Shown here: in pieces, positions 1 through 10,039 of the stretch
Numbering within the stretch: position 1 is the first letter of the stretch
How the letters are laid out: every line of letters begins with the position of its first letter
From: Sternotherus odoratus
Taxonomy: Eukaryota > Chordata > Testudines > Kinosternidae
Direction: 5' to 3'
Length of the DNA stretch: 64,000 bases
NCBI GenBank assembly: GCA_032164245.1
Contig: JAVMKO010000010.1
Coordinates: 29,524,189 to 29,588,188 of the forward strand
Program-made: the position numbers and the translations under genes
The notes under the pieces: generated by a model
Seen by the model: only the letters and a program-made list of their open reading frames with translations
What the model was told of the DNA's origin: nothing
The model's database searches: none

Positions 1-59
1 AAGGGTGAGGCATTCCTCCAGCAACTGAACTGGAGGTGTGAATTCCGAGAGAGAAAGTG

Positions 60-584
60 CTTTGGGCTGTAGTTGCCCCTGTGGAAGCAATCTGTCCTGA
101 TCTGACACTCACAGTTGGATCCCACCAGGAACAGCACCGTCACACCGGCCCGCAGCTGGGGCCGGGAAGCGCCGCACGGCCATCCTCTGCTGGGCGGCGA
201 AACAAGGAGCCGCGGGGAGCCGACGGACGGGGGGCGGGGGGGGGGGGGGAGACTGGACTGCGTGGGTCGGTTTGGGGGGGAGAGACCGGGCTGGGCGGGT
301 CAGTTGGGTGGGGGGAGGAGGTTTGGGGGGGGGAGAAGAGACCGGGCTGGGCGGGTCAGGCAGGCAGCAGGACCCTGGCTTCCAAGGGGCTAAGTGCAGT
401 GCAGGGCTAAGGACTCCACCTGCCACTGCTTTGGGGTTTCCCCCACTGGCCCCTTGCCAGCTGGGGTCTCAGCTCCCATTGCCAGCCTGGGCTTCGGCGG
501 CGGGAGTGGGTGGGAAGAGTGGCCCGCGGTTGACTTTATTACTGTCAAAATGGCCCTTGGCGGAAAAAAGGTTCCCCACCCCTG
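60..584 (-). mobile_element. Left-arm-specific insertion with hAT-like end
   Basis: This block is absent from the equivalent place in the right arm. Its right edge (about 565-584) reads, on the minus strand, as a CAGGGGTGGGGAACC-type terminus, like the hAT-type elements at 10747 and 38709. The left edge lies near 60 and is unclear. No clean 8-bp target duplication is visible, so a second rearrangement or deletion is likely. Confidence 0.4.
225..362 (+). repeat. G-rich tandem repeat
   Basis: There are long G runs and repeated copies of a unit containing GACCGGGCTGGGCGGGTCAG. Several runs of three or more G lie close together, so G-quadruplex formation is possible. Open reading frames here are compositional shadows. 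Confidence 0.6.
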
Positions 585-678
585 GTTTAATCCCACATTG
601 ATTGTATCAAATTTACAAATGAATTTCAGCTCTGCAATTTCTCTTTGCAATCTGGTTGTAGCAGAGCGGTCACTCACC
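585..678 (-). pseudogene. Penelope-like element, C-terminal coding fragment (left arm)
   Basis: On the minus strand this encodes a peptide with RLQREIAELKFI and KFDTINVGLN, which fits the C-terminal part of a Penelope-like retroelement protein. It continues the PLE frame of 1535-1816 across the LTR-like insertion at 683-1530. It stops abruptly at the hAT-like insertion near 584. The sequence around 592-615 is the intact form of the site that ERV-A occupies in the other arm. Confidence 0.6.
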
Positions 679-682
679 CTGG

Positions 683-1530
683 TGGCGCCTCCCGCTGGTC
701 ATCTGGGGAATCAGCTCTTTCAGCGTCTGGAGGGCCCTCTGCCGGCCGATGTCCGCTCCTGCTCTGGCCCCGTGTCCCTCCCAGACCCTGGTGCCCATGA
801 AGTGAGGGTGCTGCACCCTTGCAGAACCCCCCACATCTTAGGGTCTCCCCTCCCTGGGGAACCCTGCACCCACTATCCCCAACTTGCCTCAGGCTTTGCC
901 TCCGCTAGTCACCAGTTGCCTCCACGCACTGAGGCGGACTGCAGTATCAGGCTGCTCATCACAGGCAAGAAGGGTTTGGCCAGCTGCTCCTACTAAGCCC
1001 AGGGCTGCCCCCTTGCAATCCCAGTACCCTATGGGATGGGCCTTCGCTAGGCTCAGCAGCCTGGGGCCCTCTCACTAGAGCTTTGCAGCTCCCCTGGCAC
1101 CCAGTTGCCTCACCCTTGCCCTGTCCCAGTCCAGGTACCCTGTTTATGGCTCAGGGAGACTGACTAGTACCCCTGGGTCAGGCCCCCTATCGGGCCTTGC
1201 AGTCTGGGGCTCTCAGGCTAGAGCTCCCTAGCTCCCAGTGCCTAGCCCCAACCCTGCCCCAGTCCAGGTACCTTGCTCACTGCCTCCCCACAGCTAGGCC
1301 CCTCTCCCTCTGCTTCCAGAGGAGACTGTGTTCTTCTCAGGCGCCTGCCTCTCAGACTTTATGCAGGCCTGAGTGTTTGGGGTGTGGCCACTCAGCTGAG
1401 CCTGCTTCCCAATCAGCCTGGGAGCTAAGCAGGCTCCCAGCCACAACCCCTGTCCTGGGCTGCTACAAGCCCCTTCCCGGGGCTACTCCAGCCCTCTTTT
1501 TAGGGGGGGAGTGGGCTGCACCCCACTACA
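683..1530 (-). mobile_element. Solo LTR-like element in PLE (left arm)
   Basis: On the minus strand the element runs from TGTAGTGGGG to GCGCCA, giving the TG...CA ends of an LTR. It is flanked by CTGG at 679-682 and 1531-1534, a 4-bp target duplication. It contains no coding sequence that I recognise. It interrupts the PLE reading frame. The matching copy in the right arm (2176-3025) is inverted, so the two are not the paired LTRs of one provirus. Confidence 0.6.
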
Positions 1531-1534
1531 CTGG

Positions 1535-1816
1535 TCTTGAAGTTTTTTTGCTGCAAGATACTGACCTTTAAATCTTTAATTGTGTGTGCAGGGAGATTGA
1601 AGTGTTCTCCTACAGGTTTTATGTTTATTGCCATTCCTGATATCTGATTTTGTGTCCATTTATCCTTTTTCGTAGGGACTGTCCAGTTTGGCCGATGTAC
1701 ATAGCAGAGGGACATTGCTGGCACATAATGGCATATATGACATTGGTAGATGTGCAGGTGAATGAGCCAGTGATGGTGTGGCTGATCTGGTTAGGTCCTG
1801 TGATGGTGTTGCTGGT
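1535..1816 (-). pseudogene. Penelope-like element GIY-YIG endonuclease fragment (left arm)
   Basis: The minus-strand translation contains NVIYAIMCQQC followed by MYIGQTGQSLRKRINGH. This is the GIY-YIG nuclease signature used by Penelope-like retroelements for target cleavage. After a frame change comes KPVGEHFNLPAHTIKDLKV, the usual sequence between the nuclease core and the C terminus in this family. No reverse transcriptase part is present, so the copy is truncated at its 5' end. It is the mirror image of 1890-2171. Confidence 0.75.
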
Positions 1817-2171
1817 ACACCATAACAACTCCAACTCAGGAACCAATCTATGCAAGAAACCTCGATGCCAATTCTGCCCACATATCTACACCAGCAACAC
1901 CATCACAGGACCTAACCAGATCAGCCACACCATCACTGGCTCATTCACCTGCACATCTACCAATGTCATATATGCCATTATGTGCCAGCAATGTCCCTCT
2001 GCTATGTACATCGGCCAAACTGGACAGTCCCTACGAAAAAGGATAAATGGACACAAAATCAGATATCAGGAATGGCAATAAACATAAAACCTGTAGGAGA
2101 ACACTTCAATCTCCCTGCACACACAATTAAAGATTTAAAGGTCAGTATCTTGCAGCAAAAAAACTTCAAGA
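1817..2171 (+). pseudogene. Penelope-like element GIY-YIG endonuclease fragment (right arm)
   Basis: The plus strand encodes a cysteine-rich stretch (LCKKPRCQFCPHI, about 1839-1880), then NVIYAIMC and YIGQTGQSLRKRINGH, then in another frame KPVGEHFNLPAHTIKDL (to about 2140) and KNFK. The order is that of the C-terminal region of Penelope-like proteins: Cys motif, GIY-YIG, conserved HFN segment. The stop after RYQEWQ at about 2079-2081 and the change of frame show that it is dead. The first 73 bp form the spacer of the palindrome and have no partner in the left arm. Confidence 0.75.
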
Positions 2172-2175
2172 CCAG

Positions 2176-3025
2176 TGTAGTGGGGTGCAGCCCGCTCCCC
2201 CCCTAAAAAGAGGGCTGGAGTAGCCCCGGGAAGGGGCTTGTAGCAGCCCAGGACAGGGGTTGTGGCTGGGAGCCTGCTTAGCTCCCAGGCTGATTGGGAA
2301 GCAGGCTCAGCTGAGTGGCCACACCCCAAACACTCAGGCCTGCATAAAGTCTGAGAGGCGGGCGCCTGAGAAGAACACAGTCTCCTCTGGAAGCAGAGGG
2401 AGACAGGCCTAGCTGTGGGGAGGCAGTGAGCAAGGTACCTGGACTGGGGCAGGGTTGGGGCTAGGCACTGGGAGCTAGGGAGCTCTAGCCTGAGAGCCCC
2501 AGACTGCAAGGCCCGATAGGGGGCCTGACCCAGGGGTACTAGTCAGTCTCCCTGAGCCATAAACAGGGTACCTGGACTGGGACAGGGCAAGGGTGAGGCA
2601 ACTAGGAGCCAGGGGAGCTGCAAAGCTCTAGTGAGAGGGCCCCAGGCTGCTGAGCCTAGCGAAGGCCCATCCCATAGGGTACTGGGATTGCAAGGGGGCA
2701 GCCCTGGGCTTAGTAGAAGCAGCTGGCCAAACCCTTCTTGCCTGTGATGAGCAGCCTGATACTGCAGTTCGCCTCAGTGCGTGGAGGCAACTGGTGACTA
2801 GCGGAGGCAAAGCCTGAGGCAAGTTGGGGATAGTGGGTGCAGGGTTCCCCAGGGAGGGAGACCCTAAAACTCGGGGGGGGGGGAGTTCTGCAAGGCTGCC
2901 GCACCCTGAGTTCGTGGGCACCGGGGTCCGGGAGGGACATGGGGCCAGAGCAGGAGCGGACATCGGCCGGCAGAGGGCGCTCCAGGCACTGAAAGAGCTG
3001 ATTCCCCAGATGACCAGCAGGAGGC
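2176..3025 (+). mobile_element. Solo LTR-like element in PLE (right arm)
   Basis: This is the inverted counterpart of 683-1530. It starts TGTAGTGGGG directly after CCAG (2172-2175). Its 3' end has lost the last few bases, the second CCAG and about 75 bp of adjoining PLE coding sequence, by a deletion between 3025 and 3026. The deletion is inferred by comparison with the left arm. Confidence 0.6.
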
Positions 3026-3041
3026 AAATTTGATACAATCA

Positions 3042-3047
3042 ATGTGG
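3042..3047. repeat. Target site duplication of ERV-A, left
   Basis: ATGTGG directly precedes the 5' LTR and is repeated at 10034-10039 after the 3' LTR. The unoccupied sequence, with a single copy, is visible in the left palindrome arm near 592-600 on the minus strand. Confidence 0.85.
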
Positions 3048-3388
3048 TGCAGAGAAACATATGTGCTGGCACTCCGCCCAGTGATTCTCTCCTTGAACCC
3101 TGAATCGCTGCCAAGGCTTATCACAACGGATAGCCCTAATATGTACTTCCCCCTTACATAATAAGTGCTAACGCACACAGGAAGGAGTAAGGGCACACAG
3201 CCATATCCCCCCTTCCCGGGAGGGGGAGAGTGCGGGGAGTCCTTACCACCAATGAGAATGGAAGTAAACAAATGTATCCATCACTGTCACCTATGCTTCC
3301 TTATGCTGTTTGCATGTAATAAAAACCGGACCCCGAGGCTTTTGGGGTGTCCTCTCTACCGCAGTCCCCGTGTCCGTCTGGCTTCTTC
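3048..3388 (+). mobile_element. ERV-A 5' LTR
   Basis: It starts TGCAGAGAAACA and matches 9688-10028 with two visible differences in about 341 bp. It contains AATAAA at 3318-3323 and a CCAAT sequence near 3249. The last five bases seen in the 3' LTR (CCGCA) are missing here, together with the first bases of the primer binding site. Orientation is plus. Confidence 0.9.
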
Positions 3389-3402
3389 GACCCCGACGTG
3401 AT
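3389..3402 (+). other. ERV-A primer binding site, tRNA-Trp type, incomplete
   Basis: GACCCCGACGTGAT is complementary to the 3' acceptor end of vertebrate tRNA-Trp, the primer used by avian alpharetroviruses. The expected leading TGGT is absent. Comparison with the 3' LTR suggests a 9-bp deletion removed the LTR end and the start of the site. Confidence 0.7.
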
Positions 3403-3483
3403 ATCGGCGTACTCCAGCCCCCCGACTCATCGGCTGGAAAAGCCCCGGTGCACCTCAGCGCCCGTTCGCGCTCTCTCGTGAGT

Positions 3484-4518
3484 ATGGGGGGAGATTTATC
3501 TGTACAGCAAAAGGCTCACGTGAAAGAGCTTTTAAAACTTATCAAGCAAGCCGGATGTGTGGCTGCCTCACAGAAACATCTGGAGGATTTATTGCGGTTT
3601 GTTGAATATAGATGCCCGTGGTATTCTAATAAAGGCTCCCTAGACATTTCTGATTGGCACAAAATCGGGGAGCAGTTCTTCCAGGAACCACGAGCCCCTA
3701 TTCAGCACATCCTCCTCTGGCAGCACTGTGCAGATGCAATAGGGCGACTGCGGGCGGAGGCGCCCTCTGTTGTATCTCCCTTACTCGAGGTGCAGGCACC
3801 CCCTGCCTACCCTCGTGTAGTGCCCCCTTCCCCGAGCACTCTGCCTCTCGCAGCGCCTAGTGCTCCTCCTAATTCCCCTTCCCCCTGCGGCTCAGTCCAA
3901 GCCGCCCTTCAGCAAGCCCGAAGTGCAGGACAGAATCCCTTACTGGATGATTGGGAGGGGGAGCTCCCAGCTCTGTTCCCTCTGACGTATACGCCCATCC
4001 CCAATGATCCAGAAGGGCGACAGCGAGTGGATCACAGCTATGTAAGTTATTCAATCATGAGAGAACTCAATAAAGGGGTTAGAGAGTCAGGGTTGCACTC
4101 CACCTATGTTATGGGAATTGTCGAGGGACTCGGCAACGCCTATGTAATGGTGCCAGACGATTGGAAACAGCTATTCCGCATGATCCTGTCCCCCGCCCAA
4201 TATGTCGTGTGGGACAATGAATTCAAGCTCGCCGCTATGGCGATAGCCACTCCTGCCAATATACCTGATCAAATCTATGGGGCTGGTCAATTCGCCACTG
4301 TCGCGCAGCAGGCTGAACTCCCGCTGGAGTCCTTCCAGCGCACTGCGCTTTGCGTCCAGCGTGCCTTTAGGCGAGTCCCAGCCTCTGGTAAGCCCCTCCT
4401 ATCATTCACTAACGTCAGGCAGCATGCTTCAGAGCCATACCACCAGTTTGTGGACCGGCTAAAAAAAGCTATCCACAGGCAAATTGATAACCCCGATGCC
4501 AATCTGAACTCCTTATGA
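3484..4518 (+). pseudogene. gag: ERV-A gag, matrix and capsid part
   Basis: This is the structural polyprotein gene of an endogenous betaretrovirus-like element. The start chosen is the ATG at 3484. It gives MGGDL, a myristoylation-type N terminus, and lies downstream of the primer site; the upstream in-frame ATG is inside the LTR. The product (344 residues) has an N-terminal matrix-like domain, a proline-rich stretch with a PPAY late-domain motif, and a capsid domain with the major homology region (VRQHASEPYHQFVDRL, about residues 311-326). The frame ends at TGA 4516-4518. The capsid end and nucleocapsid continue in another frame, so a small indel has broken the gene. Confidence 0.85.
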
Positions 4519-5468
4519 GATTGGCACATGAACAAGCAAATGCTGATTGCAAAAAGATACTCCAAACTGTCATTCACCGCGCGCAGTATACCATTGCCGA
4601 CATGATCCAAGCCTGTGCAGAGGTGGGCACGCAGACACATGCTATGGCCTTGCTAGCCGGGGCCCTCCGGGCTGGCAACAAGCCAACAGGCAATTGCTTC
4701 AATTGCAAAAAGCCGGGACATTTCCGTAGTGAGTGCCGAGCCCCCGGAGGTGGAGCCTACAGAGGCGGAGGGCAGCCCCCTGGGAGGAGGGAAGGGGGCC
4801 GTCCCTCCAAAAAGTGTCCCCGGTGTAATAAAGGGTATCACTGGGCAAACCAGTGTCGATCTAACCCGCCGGGAAACTTCCCATCGGGCCCCCCCCCCGG
4901 CCCCAGTCTAAATGCGGGGGTTACTCATGCCGGGTCACAGCTGCCTCCGCCGGCTACTGAAGACAGTGCTGGGATTGATCTGATTAATATGCAAGATATG
5001 ACCTCTTCCCTCCCCGGAGAGGTCCTGGTGATGCCGACGCAGCTCACGGGCCCCCTCCCCGGGGGGACGGTCGGCATCGTCCTTCCCCGATCCTCTGCCC
5101 ACCGACGCTCAATCATGGTTGTCCCAGGAGTCATTGACTCTAACTACACCGGTACTATATTTGTTCAATTCTGGGGCCACCTTCCCCTAGCACTCAGCAG
5201 GGGAGAGTCGTGGGCTCAACTTCTCATTTTACCCTATTGCACACCGGGAGGAACCGTGAACACCGAGCGACATGGCGGCTTCGGGTCCACCAGGACGAGA
5301 CCCGATCAGGAACCCTCTTTCCACCCGCAGGTCGCTGCGCTTATCCAGCAAATTCAAGTTCGTAAGCCAACCCGTAAGTATGTGATTAACGGTAAGGAGT
5401 TGGATGGGTTGCTGGACACCGGCGCGGATGTATCTGTAATTGCCCAGCAAAACTGGGACCCAGCTTAG
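4515..5468 (+). pseudogene. pro: ERV-A gag nucleocapsid, dUTPase and protease
   Basis: One open frame encodes three parts. First is the capsid end and a nucleocapsid with two CX2CX4HX4C zinc knuckles (CFNCKKPGHFRSEC, CPRCNKGYHWANQC). Next is a dUTPase (SAGIDL; VLPRSS; VVPGVIDSNYTG; ERHGGFGST). Last is the start of an aspartic protease with LLDTGADVSVI. A dUTPase between nucleocapsid and protease is typical of betaretroviruses. TAG at 5466-5468 stops the protease early; its C-terminal part (LWGRDLLSQIG, near 5614-5646) follows in the same frame. The nucleocapsid and dUTPase share one frame here, whereas betaretroviruses usually shift frame between them. A C-run near 4890 may be where an indel fused them. 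Confidence 0.85.
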
Positions 5469-5666
5469 CCCTCTGAGGTGGCTCCCTCCGTGTGGGGGGT
5501 CGGGGGAAGCCAGTCGTCCCGCCGTAGCACCAGCTGGCTCTCGGTGTGGGACCCTGAGGAAGCTAAGGAAATAGCTCAAATTCGCCCTTGTATACTGCCA
5601 ATTAACATTAATCTGTGGGGCCGGGACCTGTTGTCACAAATAGGGGCCTCCCTTACAGCACCATGA
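5469..5666 (+). pseudogene. ERV-A protease C-terminal part after stop
   Basis: In the same frame as 4515-5468, after TAG, the sequence continues to LWGRDLLSQIGASL, the usual C-terminal helix region of a retroviral protease. It ends at TGA 5664-5666. It overlaps the start of pol in another frame, as expected for a pro-pol frameshift junction. Confidence 0.7.
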
Positions 5667-8344
5667 TTCACCCAACTGCCCTAGCATTAACGTGGAAACC
5701 GCACACCCCTGTGTGGGTGGAGCAGTGGCCCCTGCCTTCCGAAAAATTAGAGGCATTCACGCACCTGGTCCACGACCAGGACGTCGCACACCACCTTGAA
5801 CCCTCCACTAGTCCCTATAACACTCCCGGGTTCGTAGTCCGCAAAAAATCAGGTAAATGGCGGCTGCTCCATGACCTCCGTGAGATAAATAAAATCATAG
5901 AACCGATGGGACCCTTGCAGTGCGGTACCCCAAATCCAAACTTAATTCCACAAGATTATCAGTTCGCAGTTATTGACCTCAAAGATTGTTTTTTCACCAT
6001 ACCCCTTCAGGAGCAGGATAAAAAATACTTTGCCTTTACCGTGCCAGTCCTTAATAATTCCCGGCCCACCAAACGATATCAGTGGACAGTCTTGCCCCAG
6101 GGCATGTTAAACAGCCCTACCCTATGCCAACACTATGTCGACCGGGCTCTCCAACCCTTCCGCGACAAATTCCCTAAGCTCCTAGTATATCATTACATGG
6201 ATGATATCCTAGTAGCAGGGCCCACTTTACCTCCCTCTTGGCTAAGTGACCTCCAGGCCGCTTTAAGTTCGTTCGGCCTGCAAGTAGCCCCAGAAAAAAT
6301 ACAGACCAAAGATCCCTTTCTGTATCTAGGTCACAAGCTGTTTGCCTCATACTCGATCCCAACCATTCCTAAAATCCAAATCCCGAACCCCGTGACTTAT
6401 GTAGTCCTGCAACAAATTCTTGGGGCTGTTAATTGGCTTCGCCCCTACTATCGAATTACCACTGAGACCCTCTGACCTTTATTCTTAGCCCTCACACAAG
6501 GCAAACACCCCTCCGATCTCATTTCCTTACACCCGCAACAGTTAGCAGTTGTGGACCAAGTTAACTCTATCATGGCCCGCCAGTGGGTAGACCGTGCAGT
6601 CGAAAATGTCCCTCCCAAACTTATCTGCCTCTGTGATACGCTGCAGCCATGTGCTGTTCTCGCCCAAGAGCCCCCCTCCTCTCCTCTTCGCATACTCGAA
6701 TGGTTGTACCTCCCTCATGCCCCTCCCAGTACCCTCTCCCCTTTAGAAACAATGATTGCCCAGTTAGTCACTAAAGGTCGATTGCGCTCCCTTGCCCTCT
6801 TTGCCATTGACCCTATCGAAATTGTTCTCCCAATACCACTTAAACAAACTGCTGCAGCCTTTGCCTTTTCAGATGCCCTGCAGCTCGCCTTAGCTAGTTT
6901 TGTTGGCCGTCTTTCCTATCACACAGCCAAAATCCCTCGCCTCCACATCGTACGGCATGTCCCCATGCAATTTGAATGCTTGTTCACCCCCCTCCCTATC
7001 ACAAGTGCCCTAACAGTTTTTACCGATGGTAGCCCCACACGCGGCGTCATCTTCTGGTGCATCGCCGGCGTGTGGTCTTCTCGCTTTACCCCACCGCAAA
7101 CCACACCCCAACGTGCCGAACTAGCTGCCCTGTGTTTGGCCTTTTCACACTTTCCTAATGAACCCCTCAATGTTATCACTGATAGCTTATATGTAGCCAA
7201 TATCGGTTTGTGTATTTCTGGTAGTTATGTTTCCCCTGTAGTTGATTCAGCACTTCTGAGGCTGTTTCTCACGCTGCAATCTCTCCTTCGCTCGCGTTGT
7301 CACCAATTTTTTATAGCTCATATCCGCAGTCATCAGCCCCTTCCCGGTTTCTTGTCTGAAGGGAATGCCCAAGAAGATGGTCAGCTCTGCGCCCTCTGGC
7401 CTTGTTCCCCCATAGAAAGTCATGACCTCCACCACCAAAATGCTAAGGCCCTTGCTCGTCAATTCTCCCTCCCCCTCTCTGACGCCCGTGCCATTATCCA
7501 ACAATGCCCACAGTGTGCCCTTCACCACGCCTACCCCCCCATCGGCGTGAATCCTCGTGGCCTCGGTGCCAATCAGCTTTGGCAAATGGATGTTACCCAC
7601 TTTCCCCCCTTCTCCCCATGGTCGTATCTGCACGTCTCTGTGGATACCTATTCTAGCTATTTGTGGGTTACCCCGCAAAAAGGTGAAAAAGCTAAGCATG
7701 TTGTTAACCACCTTGTTCGCTGTTTTGCCGTAATGAGCACTCCCCAGCGCCTCAAAACAGACAATGGCCCTGCGTATTGCTCCTCCGCCCTCACTGATTT
7801 CTGTACGCGCTGGAGCATCACCCACACTTTTAGCATCCCCTGTAATTCCAGGGAACAAGCCATTGTCGAGCGTGCCAACCGCACCCTCAAAACTGCCCTC
7901 GAGCGCCAAAAGCAAAAAGGGGGAATTCCCCTTAGTCTCCCAGAGAAAGAGGAGTGGCTTGCGAGTGTGTTATTTACGCTTAATCATTTGAACCTGCTTT
8001 CATATGATTCTCGCTTACTTTCTCGAACACAGAAACACTTTCAACAGACAGAGGTTCTACCAGCCCCCCGGGTCGTCTACCGTCAGCTACCCGGCGACTC
8101 GTGGAGCGAGCCCATCCCCCTTATCACCTGGGGCAGAGGGTACGCAGCAGTCGCAACAAAGACCGGGCCGGTGTGGGTTCCTGCCAGATACGTAAGACCG
8201 TGGGTGGCCGATGGCGTGGCATCAAGGCCTACCAAATCCTATCCCCGACTTCAAACTGAGTCTGACTCCCGACCCAACCGTTCTTGTGACTCGCCAACGC
8301 GTTTGCGGGCCGCGCAACCCACCGATGACCTGGGGACAAGTTAA
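5615..8344 (+). pseudogene. pol: ERV-A pol: reverse transcriptase, RNase H, integrase
   Basis: A long frame is interrupted by a single in-frame TGA at 6473-6475. Reverse transcriptase motifs are LLHDLREIN, VIDLKDCFFTIPL, LPQGMLNSP and YMDDILVAG. RNase H carries FTDGS, QRAELAAL, ITDSLY and AHIRSH. Integrase has an HHCC zinc-binding region (HDLHHQ...CPQC) and a DDE core (WQMDVTHF, KTDNGPAY, QAIVERANRTLK). It ends in a betaretrovirus-style C-terminal domain (LITWGRGYAAVA, VWVPARYVRPW). Apart from the stop the product is about 910 codons, close to a full-length betaretroviral pol. It would make proviral DNA and integrate it, but it is not functional as it stands. Confidence 0.9.
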
Positions 8345-8663
8345 AAACCTCGCCGAGCAAGTAGACGCTGCCATGAAGGACTGTGGACTTGAAAAAACCA
8401 CAGAGAATTGTATTGTGACAATTATTGCTTGCCTGCATTCTAATTCATGTATAATACTGTGTATGTTGATTTTCCTCTTATGCCCCCCCAACTCATGCTG
8501 TCCCCTCCTCAGGCTATGCAGTACCCCCCCGACGCACAGTGCCAAATTTGTGGGAGGCATTTGCCACCACTTTAAACCAGTCTGGCTTTTGCCTGACACA
8601 ACAGGTGGCCGTCGGGCAGATATTAGGTACCTGCCTTATCCCTGTTTGCCACGAGGCATCTGA
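8211..8663 (+). pseudogene. env: ERV-A env leader and start of surface subunit
   Basis: The frame overlaps the end of pol, as betaretroviral env genes usually do. It begins MAWHQGLPNP and contains PPMTWGQVKNLAEQ followed by a hydrophobic stretch (about 8415-8480) that could be the core of a long leader peptide. The general pattern recalls betaretroviral env leaders. After that the frame becomes unlike any surface subunit I know and stops at 8661-8663. The continuation is in another frame, so the gene is broken here. Confidence 0.55.
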
Positions 8664-8682
8664 CATTGAAAACAGTACTTAG

Positions 8683-9663
8683 TTTTATAACAGCTTAGAA
8701 CCCAACAGTACTATCCGTAACCTAGGGTATTCAGCTTATCACAATTGGGGAGCTCAGACCCCACGAACCCCAACTAATGCTATTGTCCTTGATACACCAT
8801 ACGTGGCCAGTCACAATGTCTCCTGTGCCCGGATGGTAAATTGTACAGCGTCCACCTGTTACTCCCCTCAGCCTCAGTCCCTTAACTGTTTCACATATAT
8901 TAACATTTCATACCTATACAAACACGTCCTCCTACCCCCAGGTTGGTTTTGGACGTGCTCAGGCCTAACATTTAGTTATATCCCGGCCAACCTTACCCAC
9001 GGGACCACCTGCTGCTTAAGCAGGCTCTCCTTCATCCTACCGCAACGCCACCACCTAGCCCGACGTAAGCGTACAGCAGTCCCCCTGGACTCGTCTTGTA
9101 ATGCTCATGTCTCTTTACTCACTAAAACTGAATCAGTTGCTTTAGCCGTCTCCCTAGTTGGTGTCCCCGGCCTTGCCTCACGCAACAGCCGCAACATTAA
9201 TGCTTTAGCCTGTGCAGCTGTCAAAGCTTTAAATTCTACATCCACAGCCATTGCCCTCCTTAATTCTGAGCAAGCAGAACTCCGTCATGGTCTTTTACAA
9301 AATAGAGCTGCCATTGATTATCTTTTATTGTTGCACCATTACGGATGTGAAAAAGTACAAGATATGTGTTGTTTTAATATTTCTGACCACTCACATGCTG
9401 TGGAGAATCAGCTGTTAGTGATCAGAGATATTACCTCTCAGATCCAAATTCATTCAGATCCATTCTCTCAGTGGTGGGACTGGCTCTCCTCTCTCCTCCC
9501 GGGCTGGGGTTGGCTCCACCAACTTATTACGTATGGTGGTCTAGCCCTCCTCCTTCTCATCTTTACCTGCTGCGGTATTCAGTGTATTCCATCCCTAATC
9601 ACTATGTGCCTCCAGGGTTGTCCCTGGTCCCCACGCACACACGTTAAAAACTTTCCCTTTTAA
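8683..9663 (+). pseudogene. env: ERV-A env, C-terminal surface part and transmembrane subunit
   Basis: The frame opens after TAG 8680-8682 and codes for 326 residues. A furin-type site RRKR lies at 9061-9072. The transmembrane subunit (about 196 residues) has an internal hydrophobic segment between two cysteines, a fusion-peptide arrangement like that of alpharetroviruses. It then has a heptad region, LQNRAAIDYLL, and a CX6CC motif (9346-9372). A membrane span and short tail (CGIQCIPSLI) follow. CX6CC is the gamma-type disulphide-linking motif. The surface part upstream is very short, so most of the receptor-binding region is missing or unrecognisable. Confidence 0.8.
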
Positions 9664-9674
9664 GCCCCAAAGCG

Positions 9675-9687
9675 AAAAAGGGGGAGA
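9675..9687 (+). other. ERV-A polypurine tract
   Basis: AAAAAGGGGGAGA lies directly before the TG of the 3' LTR, where plus-strand DNA synthesis is primed. Confidence 0.8.
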
Positions 9688-10033
9688 TGAAGAGAAACAT
9701 ATGTGCTGGCACGCCGCCCAGTGATTCTCTCCTTGAACCCTGAATCGCTGCCAAGGCTTATCACAACGGATAGCCCTAATATGTACTTCCCCCTTACATA
9801 ATAAGTGCTAACGCACACAGGAAGGAGTAAGGGCACACAGCCATATCCCCCCTTCCCGGGAGGGGGAGAGTGCGGGGAGTCCTTACCACCAATGAGAATG
9901 GAAGTAAACAAATGTATCCATCACTGTCACCTATGCTTCCTTATGCTGTTTGCATGTAATAAAAACCGGACCCCGAGGCTTTTGGGGTGTCCTCTCTACC
10001 GCAGTCCCCGTGTCCGTCTGGCTTCTTCCCGCA
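9688..10033 (+). mobile_element. ERV-A 3' LTR
   Basis: It begins TGAAGAGAAACA and ends CCCGCA (346 bp). AATAAA is at 9958-9963. It differs from the 5' LTR at only two visible positions and keeps the terminal bases lost from the 5' copy. It is followed by the ATGTGG target duplication. Confidence 0.9.
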
Positions 10034-10039
10034 ATGTGG
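10034..10039. repeat. Target site duplication of ERV-A, right
   Basis: ATGTGG, matching 3042-3047. Confidence 0.85.

Noticed and set aside
683..3025. The two LTR-like copies as the paired LTRs of one provirus
   Set aside because: They are in opposite orientation and the sequence between them is PLE and spacer, not retroviral.
3310..3483. An ATG upstream of the ERV-A gag start
   Set aside because: It lies inside the LTR near the polyadenylation signal. The ATG at 3484 gives the myristoylation-type MGG start after the primer site.
7247..7915. A 222-codon open frame on the minus strand in ERV-A pol
   Set aside because: It is opposite the integrase and RNase H sequence, which has clear motifs. 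It is a shadow frame.
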